The position numbers were made by a program, and so were the translations under genes. The notes beneath the pieces were generated by a model. The model searched no databases and was not told the origin of the DNA. It saw only the letters and a list, made by a program, of their open reading frames with translations. 64,000 nt of DNA from Sympetrum striolatum (Eukaryota > Arthropoda > Insecta > Odonata > Libellulidae): the NCBI GenBank assembly GCA_947579665.1, contig OX388345.1:30843849-30907848 (forward strand), read 5' to 3'. Below are positions 58,500 to 64,000 of this stretch, in pieces; positions within the stretch are counted from its first letter, which is position 1; every line of letters begins with the position of its first letter.

Positions 58500-61400
58500 T
58501 GCTTTCGATAAGCATCGGATAGAGATTTACTAGAATTTCATATAGCCTTAGAGTTGTGCTCAGTGGTGTAAAGTAAGGGTATTTCTAGGACTACCACTGA
58601 GCTACATGATTTACCATTTATATGCTAATAGCCCCTTAGTTCATGGAAAATAAGCATTTATAACAGTGATTTTCTATCCGATTTTCCATTTCGATTGGTT
58701 CCCTGGAAAGTAAAATATGTATTTAGATTGATTCACCCCAGTAGAAAGTGAAACTTGTCCCTGAATTCAAATATCACTGTAATATAGTGTGCAAATACTG
58801 CTGGAGCTCTGCTTTTATTGGAACAAGTTGATAGAGATCCATGAAATCTTCCAAATATCCAAACGAAACCTATTGAAGATAGACCTTTGGATTTCCCTGA
58901 TTTTGAGATTGTCGATTCATATTATGGATTTCATAAGATGTAGATATTTTACTACCATAATACCGACTGATTATTAAATGGTACATGTAATAGTTAACAA
59001 CCGACTGTGATAATTTAAATGCGATATTCATCTATAAATTTCAATTTTTTCGTCTACACTGAAATTAGGAGCCATTATTTGAATAGAAACTTGATGCATT
59101 TAACAATAACAAATCAGCTACTGCTTTGGAGTTATCATATATATTTTTTGCTTGTTGCACAGCTCGTAAGAATCGGCTGTGATGGACACTGAAACCTTCT
59201 TGCTATCCTTTTACTCTCCCTGATAAGCCTGTTCTTACCAGTAAGAAATCGGTCGTAAAATAACGAAATTCATTAAATTAAAGAATACTTTACTTGGTGA
59301 TCTCTAATTATAAATTTAAAATTTCATTTCTCATTTACGAGAATTAAATTTATATTAATTTAATTAAATCCAATCAAGCCACCCAAGCGATTCTCTTTTA
59401 AAAATGTTTAGTACAGTCCTTTTGCGCCTATATATGACAAAATATAGGGAATAGAATCATCTATTTAAAATCAGCATCCTTATTTACATAAATTTTAGTT
59501 CTTTTATGTTCCGCGTCTTGATTACATTTTATAATGTTCGGACGAAGGGTAATTGCATGCCACTATTTATAAATTTCTGAAAAACTGCTTTCCTCGTTAA
59601 TTCCTTCGTTATTAGACTCAATATAAGTGAGTTCCTAAAGGAAATGGGAAAATATAACACTAAAAGATATCTGTAACTATGAAATCAAAGGAAGCACTAA
59701 AATAACTTCAGATAGAATGAGGAAATGACTTATGTGTTTCGCAAAGTACCACAGAAAAATTTAATCATTTTCTAATTTTACCATAGAAATCTCGATGATA
59801 TAGATGATCAATTGGTGAAACCAAACGAGGATAATTGATTGACTAGATAAACATACTTATGTGGGTTTTGGCTGATTATTAACATTAGGATGTTTAATAT
59901 AAATTCCTTTAACATATAACCATGGTACTTTTTTAATAGGTACCTAATAAAAAAGAGAAGCAGTCTCATCAAACACATTTATAGGAAACGTAGGAAAATT
60001 CTTTCTGCTGATTTCCTATTATCTCTTGTGATTCTTTTAAACATCAAATGTAACTCAAGCTGACCTTGGCCAAAATTTTAAACTTCATTGGCGCTTCATG
60101 CTCTAAAATTTTATCCTCAATTTCTCGTCTTTGATTTAAAAGAAAGTGGTAAAATCAAATTCGGAACTCTCTTTAACGATCTTACAATGAGATATATATT
60201 TCAATTACATTCCATCTTGCGATGTAGCAGTAGGTTCCATGAAAATTGAGCTCGCGACGATTGAGCGCTAGTTCAACTGACCGCTTCGGCAATTGAGCGC
60301 GTCTCATTTGCAGACGGTATTAATTGAACGACTCTACGCAAAGTATTTTCAAATTTTGAACGACGAACCCAACCCTAATTCTATCTAATTTTATTTTGAA
60401 TAATATGTATTATTAATTAGTTATTAGTATGCCAAATAAGTTAAAATATTAAAATTAAATATTTGATTGTTCATTTATCTGTATTTGATAAATGATTCTT
60501 GTAATTAGAAAATATTGCAGCAACAAACATTTATTTATAAGAATGAATAGTAATAAAGTAGTGATTTAAATATCTAATCAAATTTAATCAGTAATCAGAT
60601 GAAAAATACCCTCTCCATTGTTATAGCGTTCATAATCTAATGTTGCTCTGTTCATATTCGTTCAATTGATACCGATAAGACTGATAATTTCTTCTATAAA
60701 GGTGTTAATTGACGCAGAATTCGAATATATATTAGTTTTCAATTAATTAATGTAGATATCCCACAGTACAGAGTGCCCCACCCGGGACTGACGAACTGGG
60801 ACTCATGAACCTAATTGCTGACTCAAGAAGTATATACAATTATGTTTTATCCATTTTAACAATTTATGTCTCATATTTTGCTTAATTGCAGGCATAGCTT
60901 CATAGTATGTTTTACTGCCATTCGTGAGCAAATTGAACATTCTTAAAAATTAATCACGATAATTAAAGCAACAAATTATTGGGATCTGTTTGGGACCTCT
61001 ATGACTTTACACCAACGATGTTGAGAAACGTTTCTATAGAAGATGAGTGTCCCACAAATAGTAATATCTCTAAGAATTTATAAAAATTACTCTCAAGATG
61101 CAGTTCTTCCGCATTCCTTTCGTTTTTCTATTATTTTTTTTCGTCCTCATGCTCCAGAAACCTAAGTTGTCTCTGCTTCCCAGTTCTAAAGTTAGATGAG
61201 ACTTCATAGCCTAATCGAAACTAATTTAGAGCTTCTTACACCATCTACCTCCCATTAACTTTTTACATAACTCATATCTCTTATCATCCTCTCAACTTCC
61301 TTCCTTAATTACACTAACGTGCCTTTTAAATGACTTTTGCTTTAATAGTTTTGTCATGCCGTTAGTCAATGACCGCTATTCCCTTGAATTTCATCAATTT

Positions 61401-62178
61401 TACCCCCAAAAAAATATATTTCATCCACTCCCTGGGAGCTCACGAAATGCATATGGCGCAGCGTATATTAGGGGGATAGAACAGCTAATAAGTTGGTAAG
61501 TTACTGTATTTACCGTAGGTTAAAACATTCTGTAACATCGCAACAGATTTTGTGGTATATATCTCACTTATTTTTATGTTTTCTTCGCTCAATTAAATTT
61601 TTAATTTAATAATAATTCGGGAGAAAATGGAATACAAAAATTTGGTGACCAGGATTTACAATACATTGAGAAGAAGTATCGTAGTTTATAACTGAACTTC
61701 AAAATAAAAAATGAGAATTAGTCCTCTAATTGTTGATTTCATTAGATAAAAAGTATAGTACGTTGTGTGCAAACGGGCCTACCATTTTAAACCCATTGTG
61801 TTTTCCTTTAACTGTGTTGCTCTTAAATGAAACGCGAATACGGTATGCTTCCACTTAGTCTGTTATGAACCAAATACAGTATGCTTCCATGATTATTAAC
61901 TTTATGACAGAAAAATAAACATTTTTGACCAAAGATTCATCATTATGATTTTATTCTTGATATGCATTTATTCACAAAAACTCATTCCCTTACGAGAAAT
62001 ATGAATTAATGAACAAAAAAATCCATTAAAAAGTAACGTTTTTACAGTGGAATATATTTCTTAAAATGGAGATGAAAAAGCTACAATACGATAAAAAGGA
62101 TTTAAATGCTTAAATAATGTTTGAAATACATGTTGCAGTAGATAAGTAAAAAGCGGTTCAATTTTTAATAAGGAATTA
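58500..62178. other. Intergenic, nothing recognised
   Basis: AT-rich DNA upstream of gene B. Two GC-richer patches (about 60235-60345, with repeated ATTGAGCGC words, and 60770-60820) look like fragments of unknown repeats. A pyrimidine-rich run is at 61090-61300. No gene is supportable. Confidence 0.35.
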
Positions 62179-62290
62179 GTTTTATTAGTATTGTTAAAAG
62201 TGCTTGGAATGCTAATATTATTTTTGCGCTCTAACTCCCACCGGGAATCGAACCCATGATCGCTTTGGCTATCCAAGGGTTCCGAATCAT
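62179..62290 (-). mobile_element. tRNA-derived SINE, copy 2
   Basis: The minus strand shows GGATAGCCAAAGCG, B-box GGGTTCGATTCCCGGTGGGAG, a diverged body and a tail of AATACTAATAAAACT. It is the same family and orientation as copies 1 and 3. Confidence 0.7.
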
Positions 62291-62324
62291 GAATCACAAC
62301 ATCTTATACTGATGGAAATTAAAG

Positions 62325-62445
62325 AATAGTAGTAGTATTATTATTAGACGTACTTCGACGAGTCATTTCGTGCATGGGCTCCCACTGGGAATCGAACCCG
62401 GAGCTGCTATCACCAAAGCCAAAAGTTCCACCCCCATGGGAATCA
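62325..62445 (-). mobile_element. tRNA-derived SINE, copy 3
   Basis: The minus strand shows B-box GGGTTCGATTCCCAGTGGGAGCC, then the body GAAATGAC and GTCGAAGTACGTCTAA, and a triplet tail (AATAATACTACTACT). The body and tail match copy 1 closely. It lies only about 35 bp from copy 2. Confidence 0.72.
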
Positions 62446-62840
62446 ATTAGAAAATGTAAAATGAGCTCTTCTTTATAAAAAAGCTATAAAACCAAAAATA
62501 TACCTTTTTTATTTTTCTTCTTTATAAGGTAAAATAACCTATATGGAAGATTGGTATATTATATTTCATCCAATGGTCACAAGAGGAAAGAACAATCAGG
62601 AATTTTAGTACTAATATCATCGAAGAAAATTCAATTTGAAAGATAAAAGGAAAGATATTGCATTTGAGCATTCATTTGTTGCAACTATATGTAAACTGCG
62701 ATAGAAATCGTCTTCCATAAAGCAGCGACACAAGTTAATCGGATATAATTTCAGTTACAGTTATAATTCAATTTACGAAAGTCTTTCCAGCGCTAGAATA
62801 CTTCAATAACGTGATTAAATAAAAGGAACCACTCACTTAC

Positions 62841-62876
62841 CTCATTACTTCTTTGAGCGGAACGCGGATCGGCCAT
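62841..62876 (-). CDS. Possible first coding exon, unidentified minus-strand gene
   Basis: ATG at 62876 opens 12 codons (MADPRSAQRSNE) that end exactly at a strong donor, GTAAGTGAGT, in phase 0. The start context (GCTATGGCC) is good. I could not find the next exon between 58.5 and 62.8 kb, so the gene may have a long intron or the match may be chance. Confidence 0.25.
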
Positions 62877-63125
62877 AGCAAACAGCCAAATATATGGGTA
62901 ACTTGGATATATCTTAAATTGGACAAAATATCGGCCAACTAATGGGAAACCGTGAAAGCGGAATTATTACAGTTTGATCGATTCTAATCCAGCTACTACG
63001 GATTTTTGCGAGTTTCTCAAAAATTGGCTTTATCTAAACTGTTCTAAAACGTTTTTTATTGGGTATTGCGGCGTCTTTTCTATACATATTCTATATATAC
63101 GCTACTTTGCAAATAAACCTACTAT

Positions 63126-63567
63126 ATGAATAAATTTTACTCTAGAGCAGAGAGTGTTGGTTGGATTTCTGTAGTCTGATTTTCTGATGAAAATATATAT
63201 GCCGTAGGACCCATCCTGAGAGCTTTCGACTCTCTAAAAAGGATAAGGCAATCTTCCGTTCTTTTAGCAGCAGCAGCTCACAAATTATTAAAGAGTAAAT
63301 TCACAGTCAAGCCTAATTATTTTTCGTAAGTTGTTTCGTAGTTATTTTTAAGTTCGTATTATTCTTAGATTCATTTTGGTTGCAAAGAATCTGATGGATT
63401 TGGGGCATAAGTTATTTTCCATAGAGACTGAAATATTTCATTATTCTATAAGAAATTCGATAACCATAAAAGATAAAGGAGGCATCGATTATAAATTGCT
63501 TCCCCAAACAGACGAGCAAATAGAAAACGAGCTTCTCTTTCCTACTCCTATGGAAGATTCTGGCTGA
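63126..63567 (+). CDS. Unidentified gene, 3' part, with in-frame UGA upstream
   Basis: The exon ending at 63325 (donor GTAAGT) and the terminal exon 63369-63567 (acceptor TTCTTAG) join in phase 2 without a stop. The joined frame reads ...LRAFDSLKRIRQSSVL, AAAHKLLKSKFTVKPNYFS, FILVAKNLMDLGHKLF, and ends LLPQTDEQIENELLFP, TPMEDSG. AATAAA follows at 63573. The same frame runs upstream to an ATG at 63126 (MNKFYSRAESVGWISVV), but with one UGA at 63177-63179. Either a phase-1 exon further upstream joins at the weak acceptor before 63208, or the gene is broken, or UGA is recoded. The helical, charged peptide looks like a real protein; I do not recognise the family. The segment from 63208 is the best supported. 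Confidence 0.5.
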
Positions 63568-63572
63568 ACTCC

Positions 63573-63578
63573 AATAAA
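63573..63578 (+). promoter_or_regulatory. Poly(A) signal of the 63.1-63.6 kb gene
   Basis: AATAAA lies 6 bp after the stop. A second AATAAA is near 63660. Confidence 0.5.
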
Positions 63579-63703
63579 TGTACGGTTAAAAATCTGAATT
63601 ACAAAAAATCAGAACTCCCAGATCACATTATATGACCTTACAATGTAACATTATTTATTAAATAAAGTATTTTTTACACTATGGTTAAAGAATGCGAAAC
63701 TTA

Positions 63704-63709
63704 TTTATT
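63704..63709 (-). promoter_or_regulatory. Poly(A) signal of the right-edge minus-strand gene
   Basis: AATAAA on the minus strand, starting 13 bp after the stop of the terminal exon 63722-63988. Confidence 0.5.
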
Positions 63710-63721
63710 TGATCCGTTATC

Positions 63722-63988
63722 TTAAGGATAACTAAGACTAAGTCTTTTTGTTTTTGTAGCAAGCCATTGATTTCTCCTTGCCTTCAATTGTTGAAAAACA
63801 GGATATAGTACTGCGTGTCTTAAATACCTTTGTACTTTCAAGAGCACGTGGTAAAAACTTGCAGAGAGGTGAATCAGTCCCATCTCCGGGCGAACACTTT
63901 CAATTAAGGACATTTCCTCCGAGGAGAAATTCATGAATAAGAAGTTCGTTACTCTCTTCAATGTAGAAAAATATCGGTGCAAGGTTTT
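63722..63988 (-). CDS. Terminal exon of an unidentified gene entering from the right
   Basis: A polypyrimidine-AG acceptor (CCCACTTTCAG) at 63989-63991 opens a phase-0 exon of 88 codons ending in a stop at 63722. The peptide is rich in helix formers, with blocks RYFSTLKRVTNFLF, SASFYHVLLKVQRYL and YPVFQQLKARRNQWLA, and a basic end TKTKRLSLSYP. It looks like the C-terminus of a real protein. No domain is recognised. Earlier exons lie beyond position 64000. It converges on the plus-strand gene ending at 63567. Confidence 0.55.
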   Translation of the reverse strand, partial: KTLHRYFSTLKRVTNFLFMNFSSEEMSLIESVRPEMGLIHLSASFYHVLLKVQRYLRHAVLYPVFQQLKARRNQWLATKTKRLSLSYP

Positions 63989-64000
63989 CTGAAAGTGGGA

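Overview
This is a eukaryotic, AT-rich nuclear window with spliced genes, most likely from an arthropod and probably an insect. The evidence is GT-AG introns, a canonical nuclear tRNA-Thr(AGT), tRNA-derived SINEs, a non-LTR retrotransposon remnant, a Tc1/mariner-type miniature element, and secreted low-complexity genes whose first intron cuts the signal peptide, as is common in insect cuticle genes. A selenoprotein K gene with its UGA codon intact argues for a lineage that kept selenocysteine, which many holometabolous insects lost. I cannot name the species. No prokaryotic operons, CRISPR arrays or phage genes are present, and most of the DNA is intergenic or intronic.

Layout. 0-19 kb is repeat-rich with no convincing protein gene. 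It holds a LINE reverse-transcriptase tail, tRNA-like fragments, and a foldback at 10.6-10.9 kb carrying two hammerhead-ribozyme-like cores. A functional-looking tRNA-Thr lies at 19.4 kb. At 23.6-24.9 kb a divergent pair starts: an unidentified spliced minus-strand transcript, and a four-exon selenoprotein K gene (88 residues, Sec at 86) on the plus strand. 25.7-34.6 kb holds duplications, diverged repeats, a possible orphan terminal exon and another hammerhead-like motif.

The main feature is at 35.3-58.1 kb: two convergent genes for secreted low-complexity proteins. Gene A (+, 35360-38334, 523 aa) has a signal peptide, about 30 copies of an 11-residue repeat (PPEQVPEEPPS) and a C-terminal region with YLPP motifs. 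Gene B (-, 58099-39029, five exons, 783 aa) is a secreted His/Pro-, Glu- and Gly-rich protein with a 14.7-kb first intron. Exon phases agree across every junction I assembled for both. I recognise neither as a named family. They look like extracellular matrix, cuticle or secretion proteins and may be co-regulated, which is inference.

Intron 1 of gene B contains several inverted repeats, a SINE, a Tc1-type MITE and a diverged duplication next to exon 1. The right edge (62.8-64 kb) holds parts of up to three more genes: a possible minus-strand first exon, a plus-strand terminal gene segment with an in-frame UGA, and the terminal exon of a minus-strand gene entering from beyond the window.
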